Part shown: positions 1 through 7,680 of the stretch, one piece after another
How the letters are laid out: each line of letters opens with the position of its first letter
Position numbering within the stretch: position 1 is the first letter of the stretch
Source: Sunxiuqinia rutila
GTDB taxonomy: Bacteria > Bacteroidota > Bacteroidia > Bacteroidales > Prolixibacteraceae
NCBI RefSeq assembly: GCF_050589705.1
Contig: NZ_JBNGOT010000014.1
Coordinates: 62,001 to 126,000, forward strand
Direction: 5' to 3'
Length of the DNA: 64,000 bases
Translations under genes and position numbers: made by a program
The notes under the pieces: model-generated
What the model was told of the DNA's origin: nothing
Databases searched by the model: none
What the model saw: the letters and a program-made list of their open reading frames with translations, nothing else

Positions 1-1436
1 TGCTCTTCAATTGCTTTTAGGTAATTGGCTTGATTGATGTTGGTTTCTATTGCCGGATACCGGAAGCGCTTGGGAAGTTTCCCCTCGCTTGCGCCGGGTT
101 CATAAATCGGGGCAAGCCGTTTGGCAATTTTAGGATAGCCGGTGCGTCGCAGGTTGCACCAGGCCTCGTAGGTTTCCGGCAAACAAGCAAGCCATTGTTG
201 GGTGCAAATCTGTTCGAGTTGCTGTTCTTCGGTTCCTGCCAGAGTAGCATTAACTGATGTCAGGAATTCATCGGCCTGGCTAGGTGACACCTGCCATTGC
301 TCCAGTGCTTTCCGGAGGCCAGTTTGGTAGTAGTCATTCGCATTTCCGGAGACAAAACCCGCTAAAGCTGCTTCCGCACGTAACAACCAGATTTCGGCAG
401 CCGACATGTAATAGATCGGAGCGCCGCGCCCAACCAGCATGTCCGACGGATTTGAGGTGCCGGCCCAATCCCATTCAGAAAAATAGCTGTCGGAAAGGCC
501 GTTGGGAATTCCCACAAATTCGCCATTGGAGTTTGGAGCAACAAAAACTTCCAGGCGCGGATCGTTGGTTGCTTTTAGCTGATCAACCAACAGTTGGCTC
601 ATTTTCCATTTCCAGTAATTGTATGAACTATACAGTGGGTTTTGAAATTCCCCAATATCACTGTCCTGAGTTTCTAAGCCGGCATTTTGACTGTTCTCTT
701 CAATCAGTGGTTGGCTCAAACATTCCTGAATGATGGGAGCTGCTGCTTGTGGCGCGACAAAACGGATGCGCATGGCCATTCGTAAACGCAATGAGTTGGC
801 AAAACGAACCCATTTACTCAGGTCGTTGGAAAATAGGGGATCTGCTCCGGGATAGGCGTTTTCAGCCTGCGCCGTTTTCAGGAGTTCCATGTTTATTTTC
901 AGCTGATCCATCAGGCTGGTGTAAATGGCTTCAACACTGTTGTATTCCGGGTAGAGGATGTCTTTTTGTCCGTAACCACCTTCTTCGTAGGGTATACTTC
1001 CGTAACCATCGGTCAAACGCAAAAAGCTAACTGAAGCCACAATTTGGGCCATGGCATGCTGAACGGCATTTTCCTGCATGCCTCCACTTTCAGTAAGAAG
1101 AATAACCTGGTTGATGTTTCGTATTGGTCCGTGGTAGATATTTTCGAAAACATAACGGTATTCGGCTCCTGTAAAATGATCGAAATAGCTATCGATGTAG
1201 CGCGAGTCATTAATTCCCACATACATGTGCGAATATTGACCACCGAAGGTAAAGTGAAGGTAGGTGTTGCTTAAAAATGTTTGACGTACTGCATTGGCAA
1301 AAAGGTATTCACTCGGAATATCTGTTATGTCATTGGGGCTGGTATTAATCTCGGCAAAGCGATCGTCGCAGGAAGCCAGCAGCAGTAGGAAAGCAATCAC
1401 TATAACCCATTGATTTTGTCTGTTCTTATTTCTCAT
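1..1436 (-). CDS. SusD/RagB-like outer-membrane lipoprotein (SusD-like_2 type), 3' end outside window
   Basis: Uninterrupted frame read by hand from the ATG at 1436 to the left edge, about 478 codons, so the C-terminus is missing. A lipoprotein signal is visible: hydrophobic stretch ending in LLLLASC, so Cys at about residue 23 would be lipidated. It is followed by DDRFAEINTSPN, the typical opening of the SusD-like_2 family. Helical TPR-like segments follow, including YYMSAAEIWLLRAEAA, the family's conserved helix. The protein would sit on the cell surface as the glycan-binding lid of the SusC transporter whose gene ends 19 bp upstream (1456). The pair belongs to the ECF sigma/FecR operon running left from 7335. 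Family assignment is firm; the ligand is unknown because no enzyme gene of this locus lies in the window. Confidence 0.9.
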   Translation of the reverse strand, partial: MRNKNRQNQWVIVIAFLLLLASCDDRFAEINTSPNDITDIPSEYLFANAVRQTFLSNTYLHFTFGGQYSHMYVGINDSRYIDSYFDHFTGAEYRYVFENIYHGPIRNINQVILLTESGGMQENAVQHAMAQIVASVSFLRLTDGYGSIPYEEGGYGQKDILYPEYNSVEAIYTSLMDQLKINMELLKTAQAENAYPGADPLFSNDLSKWVRFANSLRLRMAMRIRFVAPQAAAPIIQECLSQPLIEENSQNAGLETQDSDIGEFQNPLYSSYNYWKWKMSQLLVDQLKATNDPRLEVFVAPNSNGEFVGIPNGLSDSYFSEWDWAGTSNPSDMLVGRGAPIYYMSAAEIWLLRAEAALAGFVSGNANDYYQTGLRKALEQWQVSPSQADEFLTSVNATLAGTEEQQLEQICTQQWLACLPETYEAWCNLRRTGYPKIAKRLAPIYEPGASEGKLPKRFRYPAIETNINQANYLKAIEE

Positions 1437-1455
1437 GGTGTACATCGTTTTTTTA

Positions 1456-4400
1456 TTAGAAGTTGACGGTCAGGTTAAATCCATAGCTGGAGGTTGAAGG
1501 AAGAGACATGTGTTCAATTCCGTTTCCGGTATTTCCGCTGCTGTAGCCCGATTCCGGATCAACATGGTCCATAGCCCGGTAAAGAAAGAGCAGGTTACGA
1601 CCCACCAGCGACAAATTTAAATTGCTGACTGGAGTTCGTTCCAGCCACCTTTTCGGCAAGGAATACCCTAAAACAACCTCTCGTAAGCGTACGTTGGTGG
1701 CATCCTGAATCCATTCGGTACCAATTTGCTGATTGTACAAATTGTACCAATGAGTTTGCGGATCGATGGGCGTTGTGTTGGGTTTGCCAGTCGACTCCAT
1801 AATTCCCTCTTCAATAAAACCTTGCGGCTCAACGCCAGGGAGAGGGGTGGTGTAATAAGTGGCCGGATCATGAGTGGAGTACCAGCCTTCGCGTCCTTCC
1901 ACCGTTTCGGCTCCGGTTCCAAATAGGCAATAATAAGCTTTCCCCCACGAATACACATCGCCTCCCATCTGTACATCAATCAAAAAGCTAAACTTCAGAT
2001 TCTTATAGCTCAGGTTGTTCGAAATACTTCCCATCCAGTCGGGGTTAATATCTCCCATTGCTTTTTTCTCACCAGCCTGGGTGTAGCCATCTTTGTCAAT
2101 CAACACATTGCCAAAAGAATCGCGCTTGTAGTCGGTGGTGTAAATGATACCGTAGGGTTGCCCCGGACGCGCCTCAATGGTCATGTGAAATTCGTCAGCC
2201 AGGGGGAGTGTTTGCATGTCTTCGTAAAGCTCTTTTACCTTACTATTGTTTTTTGACCAGGTGAGAACAACGTCCCAGTTCAATCCATCCGAAACGACCG
2301 GGCTGGCATTCAGCTGGGCTTCAAATCCTGTGTTTTCGATCTTTCCCGCATTCATAAATTTGCTGGCATATCCGGTGGATGGCGTAAGGGTAACCGGCAT
2401 AATCTGGTTGACCGATAGGCTGTTGTAATAGGTGACATCGAGGTTGAGCCGATCGTTGAAAAAGCCCAGGTTGGTTCCAACTTCCCACGAGTAGGTATCT
2501 TCCGGCTCCAGGTCGTAATGGGGAAGCTGGCCACCAATTCCTCCTAAAGGAAAGTCGGTTTGTGTTTGATAAACACTGTAGTACTGACTAATCTGGTAAG
2601 GGCTGGTGTCATTTCCAACTTTGGCATAAGACGTTCGCACTTTGCCCGAAGATAAAACCGATGATTTCAAGCCAAAGGCTTCGGTAAACAAAAAGCTTAG
2701 GTTTTCGGAATGGTATCGGTAGGAATTGTTTTGCAGGGGCAGGGTAGACGACCAGTCGTTGCGCAAAGTCACATCAAGGTAGAGGTAGTTTTGAAACGAG
2801 AACTGTCCGAGACCATAAAGCGAAAACACTTCTTTTTCAGAAAACCACTCGCTGGTTCCGTAGTTCTTGAAATTCTTGATGTTGTAAAAATCGGGTACAC
2901 GCATGACGCTTCCCCATTGCGACAGGCTTTTCCCTTGGTTGTAGCGGTAGTTTCCTCCGGCACTCAACGTAAGGTTAAAAGCGCCGACTGCCTGGTTGTA
3001 AGTAGCCATTACATCGGTGTTCCACTCCATGCCCTGACTCATACTTTGGCTCATGGAACCTCGGCCAACTTCCAGGTTCGGGCGCCCCGGAGCCTCTTGA
3101 TCTTTGGTTGTTTTGGAGTAAAAATCGAAACCGGAACGCGCCGTTAACTTCAGCTTTTCAGAGAATCTCCAATCGACAGAGAACATGGACTGCAGGCGGT
3201 GTTTTTCATCTTCGTTGCTGATCTTATCCAAAATCCAGTAGGGATTGCTGAAGGTGTTATCCGTATTCCACTTCATCTCGTTTCCGGCAGCATCCGTAAT
3301 GTTATTTTTCAGTGATTCCAAGGAGATATTGCGTGGCATAATTCCCAGCGTTTGAATAATGTTGGCTCCGTCTTCGGCCAGGTAAGGCCGGTTGTTTACC
3401 ACCGAACGGATGTAGGTGATTTTACTATCTAAATCAATGTTTTTACCAAATTTGGAAGCTCCGCGCAAGTTGATGGTTTGCCTGCTTAAATCGTTGTTGG
3501 GCATGATTCCTTTGGAGTCCTGATTGGTAATGGATGCCCGGAAAGTGGTTTTATCGTTGCCTCCATCAAAGGCTAGGGTGTTGGTAAAACTTGTGCCAGT
3601 CCGGAAAAAATCGCGGTACGAGTTACCCTGACTGCTGAACGGAACTTCTTCACCATTCCATCCAATACGCAATTCACCATCCATTCGGGGGCCATAACTC
3701 CAAATCCACGGATAATCTTTCAGGGGGTAGGAGGGATTGCCGGCAATGATGTTGGGGTAAACGCCAAAAGCACCTTGTCCATATTCATTTTGAAGGTCAG
3801 GAACAACCATCGGATTTTCGAAGGTGAAACCGGAGGAAAGGGATATGCCAATGCCATCACGCTCCAAGCCTTTCTTTGTCATAATCAGAATAACACCGTT
3901 GGCCCCGCGCGAACCATAAGCTGCTGCTGCTCCGGCTCCCTTCAATACGCTTATGGAAGCAATGTTTTCCGGGTTTAAGTCGGACAATGCGTCACCGCCA
4001 TCTTTTCCACCCCAGCGGCCAGCTCCGCCGTAACCGGCATCCATCGGAATTCCGTCAATTACAAACAAGGGGCGATTGTTTCCCTGCATCGAGGTAATTC
4101 CTCGCAATACAATGCGTGACGAACCATCAACGCCGGTTGGCGATTTGGTAATTTGCAAGCCTGCTACCTTACCCGCTAAGGAATTGATGGGGTTGTTCTC
4201 TTTGGCCTGGTTGAAATCGGAAGCCTGAATTTGGGCCACCGAGTAGCCCAGTGAATTCTTGTCGCGTGCAATATTTAAAGCGGTGACGACCACCTCTTCA
4301 ATGGCACCAATATCTTCTTCCAGACTTATATTGATGATTGATCTTCCATTAACCGGCACTTGCTGCTTTTTAAATCCAATGAATGAATATTCAAGCACGG

Positions 4401-4884
4401 CATCTTTCGAAGGGACTTCGATGGCATAGTTGCCGTTCACATCGCAAATTTGCCCGGTGGTTGTGCCTTGAATAACAATATTCACATTGGGAAGTGGCTC
4501 ATTGTCCGAGGCCGACACAATGCGCCCTTGCACTAGGAATGAGTCGTTAGGAAGCTGGTCGTTGGAGACGACAATCAATTTTTTCTCAACAATTTTAAAC
4601 GAAAGCCGGGTTTCTGCTTTCAGGATTTCAAGGGCTTCCAGAATGGTCTTTTTGCTGAATGAAATGGAATAAACGGCATCCAGATCAATGACATCATCGC
4701 TGTAAAAAAAGCGATAATCACTTTGTTCCTGAATGGCATTAAAGACATTCTGAATGGTTGAGTTCGTGAGGTTGACTGACAAGTCATTCGTTTGAGCAGA
4801 TACGGAATGAGTGCACAGCAACAGCAGCCATGTCAGAAACACGAACATCAAGGATTTTGTCGTAAGGTCAGGTTTGATTTTCAT
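1456..4884 (-). CDS. SusC/RagA TonB-dependent transporter with STN signalling domain
   Basis: A 1142-residue outer-membrane receptor that imports oligosaccharides using TonB energy. Order of parts: signal peptide (about 1-30), STN domain (about 35-90), carboxypeptidase-regulatory-like beta-sandwich (about 117-195), plug domain starting after EEVVVTALNIARDKNSLGYS and including VLKGAGAAAAYGSRGANGVI, then a 22-strand-type barrel ending in the usual aromatic-terminal segment (FNLTVNF). The STN domain is what contacts a FecR anti-sigma factor, and a FecR gene lies only 15 bp upstream, so this transporter probably reports substrate arrival to the sigma factor at 6011-6700. It forms a pair with the SusD-like gene at 1-1436. 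Length is at the upper end for the family, as expected with STN. Substrate not deducible. Confidence 0.95.
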   Translation of the reverse strand: MKIKPDLTTKSLMFVFLTWLLLLCTHSVSAQTNDLSVNLTNSTIQNVFNAIQEQSDYRFFYSDDVIDLDAVYSISFSKKTILEALEILKAETRLSFKIVEKKLIVVSNDQLPNDSFLVQGRIVSASDNEPLPNVNIVIQGTTTGQICDVNGNYAIEVPSKDAVLEYSFIGFKKQQVPVNGRSIINISLEEDIGAIEEVVVTALNIARDKNSLGYSVAQIQASDFNQAKENNPINSLAGKVAGLQITKSPTGVDGSSRIVLRGITSMQGNNRPLFVIDGIPMDAGYGGAGRWGGKDGGDALSDLNPENIASISVLKGAGAAAAYGSRGANGVILIMTKKGLERDGIGISLSSGFTFENPMVVPDLQNEYGQGAFGVYPNIIAGNPSYPLKDYPWIWSYGPRMDGELRIGWNGEEVPFSSQGNSYRDFFRTGTSFTNTLAFDGGNDKTTFRASITNQDSKGIMPNNDLSRQTINLRGASKFGKNIDLDSKITYIRSVVNNRPYLAEDGANIIQTLGIMPRNISLESLKNNITDAAGNEMKWNTDNTFSNPYWILDKISNEDEKHRLQSMFSVDWRFSEKLKLTARSGFDFYSKTTKDQEAPGRPNLEVGRGSMSQSMSQGMEWNTDVMATYNQAVGAFNLTLSAGGNYRYNQGKSLSQWGSVMRVPDFYNIKNFKNYGTSEWFSEKEVFSLYGLGQFSFQNYLYLDVTLRNDWSSTLPLQNNSYRYHSENLSFLFTEAFGLKSSVLSSGKVRTSYAKVGNDTSPYQISQYYSVYQTQTDFPLGGIGGQLPHYDLEPEDTYSWEVGTNLGFFNDRLNLDVTYYNSLSVNQIMPVTLTPSTGYASKFMNAGKIENTGFEAQLNASPVVSDGLNWDVVLTWSKNNSKVKELYEDMQTLPLADEFHMTIEARPGQPYGIIYTTDYKRDSFGNVLIDKDGYTQAGEKKAMGDINPDWMGSISNNLSYKNLKFSFLIDVQMGGDVYSWGKAYYCLFGTGAETVEGREGWYSTHDPATYYTTPLPGVEPQGFIEEGIMESTGKPNTTPIDPQTHWYNLYNQQIGTEWIQDATNVRLREVVLGYSLPKRWLERTPVSNLNLSLVGRNLLFLYRAMDHVDPESGYSSGNTGNGIEHMSLPSTSSYGFNLTVNF

Positions 4885-4899
4885 ACAGTTCTGTGTTGT

Positions 4900-5997
4900 T
4901 TAGTCGTTGTTTTTTTGGTCTTCTTTTTTGCGTAGCCAGACATCTCTGTCCTTCAGGGTATAGTCGATCGGTGAAGCGATGCTGATGGCGGCCAATACAT
5001 TCTCAAGGGTTTCATTTTCAATTATTCCGGAAAACCGGAAATCTTTCAGGTCAGCATCTTCAAAATGGATCTTGACATTGTATTTCCGTTCAATCTTCAC
5101 AATCATTTTTTGCATGGGCTCACTTTTCATAATGAGCCGATCTTCGGTCCATGAGGTGAAAAGCTTCGGGTCAATACCTTTGGAAATCAGGATTTTCTCT
5201 GGTTTTTTCTCTCGGACAGTATCCGGTTGACTGGCTGGTTGATTTTGTGTTTCAATGGTTTGAGTTTGACTGGTTGCTTTATAGAATACCAGTTGCTCGT
5301 GGGGTTTTAAGAACAGTTCTTCGGGCTTGGTTTTTTGCGTTCTATTTTTAACAATACTGACGGAGCCTTCCACCAAGGTTGTTTCAATGGTCCGCTCATC
5401 GGCATAGCTTTTTACGTTAAACTTGGTGCCATAGGCCTTTACGGTAATGTCGGAAGTGCGAACCTGGAAACGTTTGGATTTGTCCTGAGCGACTTCAAAA
5501 AAAGCTTCTCCTTCGAGCGATACTTCCCGGTCATCCTTGCCAAAATCCCCCGAATATTTCAAAACACTTCCGGCATTCAGAATTACTGTGGAACCATCAG
5601 GTAGTGAGATGGTTGATTTGGCGCCCATCGGGGCTGAGATTACGCTTTCTTCCAGCTGGGCAAAGTAATGGTTGATCTGGTAGTTACTAATTCCCCACGA
5701 GAGGGTGGCTCCCAAAATGAAAACCGCAGCGATTTTGGTCCACCGTAGCCAATTGATCGTTGGCGATTGAGAAGAGAAGTTTCGCCTTTCCAGTTTTTTC
5801 CACTCCTGATCCAGCACGTCTGGGGTAATTTGCAATTCGGTTTCGGCAGCCAGCCAAACCGACTGCATTTCTTCCAGGCAGGCTTGGTTTTCAGTGCTTT
5901 CCTGAAGCCAGTTCTCCAGTTCTGTCCATTCGTTGGCAGCGATGTACCCTTCCAGGTACTTCAGAATTAATTGATCGATGTTATGAGGTGTTTTCAT
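4900..5997 (-). CDS. FecR-family anti-sigma factor
   Basis: 365 residues. The cytoplasmic N-terminal part (about 1-80) would hold the ECF sigma factor. One membrane helix follows (about 85-108, IAAVFILGATLSWGI), then the periplasmic FecR domain containing LPDGSTVILNAGSVLKYS and the EGEAFFEVAQD motif, and a C-terminal DUF4974-like region (EPMQKMIVKIERKYNVKIHF) that resembles and probably docks with the STN domain. It sits between sigma factor (13-bp gap) and STN-SusC (15-bp gap), the standard trans-envelope switch of Bacteroidota. A Gln/Thr/Pro-rich insert at about 235-265 (TQTIETQNQPASQPDTV) lengthens the protein compared with the two other FecR proteins in this window. High confidence in family and role. 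Confidence 0.95.
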   Translation of the reverse strand: MKTPHNIDQLILKYLEGYIAANEWTELENWLQESTENQACLEEMQSVWLAAETELQITPDVLDQEWKKLERRNFSSQSPTINWLRWTKIAAVFILGATLSWGISNYQINHYFAQLEESVISAPMGAKSTISLPDGSTVILNAGSVLKYSGDFGKDDREVSLEGEAFFEVAQDKSKRFQVRTSDITVKAYGTKFNVKSYADERTIETTLVEGSVSIVKNRTQKTKPEELFLKPHEQLVFYKATSQTQTIETQNQPASQPDTVREKKPEKILISKGIDPKLFTSWTEDRLIMKSEPMQKMIVKIERKYNVKIHFEDADLKDFRFSGIIENETLENVLAAISIASPIDYTLKDRDVWLRKKEDQKNND

Positions 5998-6010
5998 TTT
6001 TGAGTATTTC

Positions 6011-6700
6011 TTATTTTTTGGTTCTCGTGGCTGAAACCGGTAATTGTTGTTTCAGGTATTTCAATGCCCGGTAAATCTGCACTTCAACCGTTTTGGGAGA
6101 AATGGAAAGCTGTCGGGCGATTTCTTTGTGCTTCAGGCCTTGCTCGCGGCTCAGTAAAAAAATCTTTCGGCATTGCTCGGGCAAGGACGCCATGGCTTGA
6201 TGAATTGTTTCCTGCAGTTCCTTTTCCTGCAGCTGGTCATGCGCATTTTGCTGGTATAAAAAACTTTGTTGTTGTTGCAGGTGAAAGCTGGTTAAATGGC
6301 GATGCGTCATGTTTGTCTTCTTCAGGCAATTAAGACATTGATGATGAACCGCCCGGTAGAGATAAGCTTTAACCGACTGATTGATTTCCAGTTGCTCGCG
6401 CTTTTCCCAGAGGTAGGAAAAAACATCCTGCAGGATATCTTTGCAGGTTTCGCTTGAGTGCACATATTGACGGGCAAAAACGTAGAGCTCTTTGTAGTAC
6501 TTTTCGAATAGTTTCCGGAATGCACCCCGGTCTTCGCACACAAGTCGATCCACACATTCTTTGTCAGTTTCCTGCGCCGAATCTTCCAGTGGCCGAACGA
6601 CCGAGAGTACTCCGGAGCCGCCTGACTGCTGGAATGTTGGCTTACTTAAGGCTGAAACCGAAGTTCGAAAAAACGGGACAGAGTGATTTTCAGCTTTCAT
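6011..6700 (-). CDS. ECF RNA polymerase sigma factor, Bacteroidota family, with N-terminal extension
   Basis: 229 residues. Region 2 is visible as FRKLFEKYYKELYVFARQ and DILQDVFSYLWEKR; region 4 as CRKIFLLSREQGLKHKEIA followed by the helix-turn-helix LSISPKTVEVQIYRALKYL. It would direct polymerase to the promoter of its own PUL when released by the FecR encoded 13 bp downstream. About 47 residues precede the usual start of the family (usual opening near DKECVDRLVCEDRGAFRKL). That stretch is Ser/Pro/Gly-rich and has no second Met, so either the ATG at 6700 is right and the extension is real, or translation begins at an internal GTG (two occur near residues 49-54). The neighbouring sigma gene at 6778-7335 lacks such an extension. 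Confidence 0.9.
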   Translation of the reverse strand: MKAENHSVPFFRTSVSALSKPTFQQSGGSGVLSVVRPLEDSAQETDKECVDRLVCEDRGAFRKLFEKYYKELYVFARQYVHSSETCKDILQDVFSYLWEKREQLEINQSVKAYLYRAVHHQCLNCLKKTNMTHRHLTSFHLQQQQSFLYQQNAHDQLQEKELQETIHQAMASLPEQCRKIFLLSREQGLKHKEIARQLSISPKTVEVQIYRALKYLKQQLPVSATRTKK

Positions 6701-6777
6701 CGTAATTAGTCTGATTTGGTAATCTGCTTCTAAGGCAATTCAAATTGAAAGATCACTTACAAGCCAACCATCTTTTT

Positions 6778-7335
6778 TTACGAAAACTTTTTCAGATGAA
6801 CTTTAAGTTGCTTTAAACTCCGGAAAATGAAGGTTTCAACAGTTTTGACAGAGAGCCCCAGTTGCCTGGCTATTTCCTTATGGCTCAGTCCTTGTTTTCG
6901 ACTAAGAAGAAAAACCTGCTTTTGACGTGGGGGAAAAAGTTCTACCTGTTGGTCAATCAGATGAAGCAATTTTTGATGGTCCAGATTGGTCGTAATAGCA
7001 GTATGGTGGGGGAGCAGGTAAGCATAGTGCTGGTTTCCTTCGGCCTGTCTTTTTTGTTTCTGAATGTAGTTTAAACTTTTGTTCCGCACCATGCGGTACA
7101 GGTAAGCATTAATGGAGTACCGAACAGGTATTTTTTTGCGCTCTTCCCAAAACTGTGAAAATGTTTCCTGAATAATATCTTTGCAGGCTTCGTGTTCCCG
7201 GGTGATTCGTAAAGCATAAAAGAACAAAGGCTTGTAGTAGGAACGAAAGAGTAAATTGAAGGTTTTTACGTCCCCGCAATTTAACTTTTCCATTAACTCC
7301 TTTTCGGGGAGAGATATGTATTTGTCCAGTCCCAA
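6778..7335 (-). CDS. Second ECF RNA polymerase sigma factor, tandem to the first
   Basis: 185 residues, the usual length for Bacteroidota ECF factors. Region 2: FNLLFRSYYKPLFFYALRIT and DIIQETFSQFWEERKKI; region 4: RQKQVFLLSRKQGLSHKEIA and GLSVKTVETFIFRSLKQLKV. It lies 77 bp upstream of, and in the same direction as, the sigma gene at 6011-6700, yet only one FecR follows. It may therefore be an unpartnered regulator, a duplicate that competes for the same FecR, or the upstream step of a cascade. The two proteins are clearly related but diverged, sharing the SRxQGLxHKEIARQL segment of region 4. Family certain; partner and target promoter unknown. Confidence 0.92.
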   Translation of the reverse strand: MGLDKYISLPEKELMEKLNCGDVKTFNLLFRSYYKPLFFYALRITREHEACKDIIQETFSQFWEERKKIPVRYSINAYLYRMVRNKSLNYIQKQKRQAEGNQHYAYLLPHHTAITTNLDHQKLLHLIDQQVELFPPRQKQVFLLSRKQGLSHKEIARQLGLSVKTVETFIFRSLKQLKVHLKKFS

Positions 7336-7680
7336 GCAAACAAAGGTTATAGCTATTTAAACCATAAGTTAAGGACAAAATTGGTTTTTAACCAATAGTT
7401 TGGCGTATAGTTATTTCGGAGGAAAATAAGTTTAGTTGGAAAAATACGACCTCTGGCTTTTTGTGGTTATTGAAGTACAAGTTTGTTTTGATAAAAAGGA
7501 GGGTTAGGTGCTTTATTGGAGCAAATTTTTAAGATGCCGATGAAGCGCTTTGAAGACGATAGGAAACTTTTGAATACAATTGTTACCTGTCGCCCTCAAA
7601 GCTTTCTTTTCAAGTAATGGTCTGAATTTGTGATATTTACATTTTGTAGGTAGCCCAATTTCAAGTTAAGCAGGTCTTTT
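7336..7680. other. Non-coding stretch between ECF sigma gene and DUF5703 gene
   Basis: 345 bp, AT-rich, with no convincing reading frame. It holds the upstream region of the leftward sigma gene (start 7335) and the 3' side of the leftward DUF5703 gene (end 7681), so it separates locus A from locus B. A short perfect hairpin, TTGGTT-TTT-AACCAA, lies at 7381-7395, about 45 bp ahead of the sigma start, where an operator could sit. I found no exact TAnnTTTG box at a suitable distance and no clear terminator for the DUF5703 gene. Confidence 0.5.
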
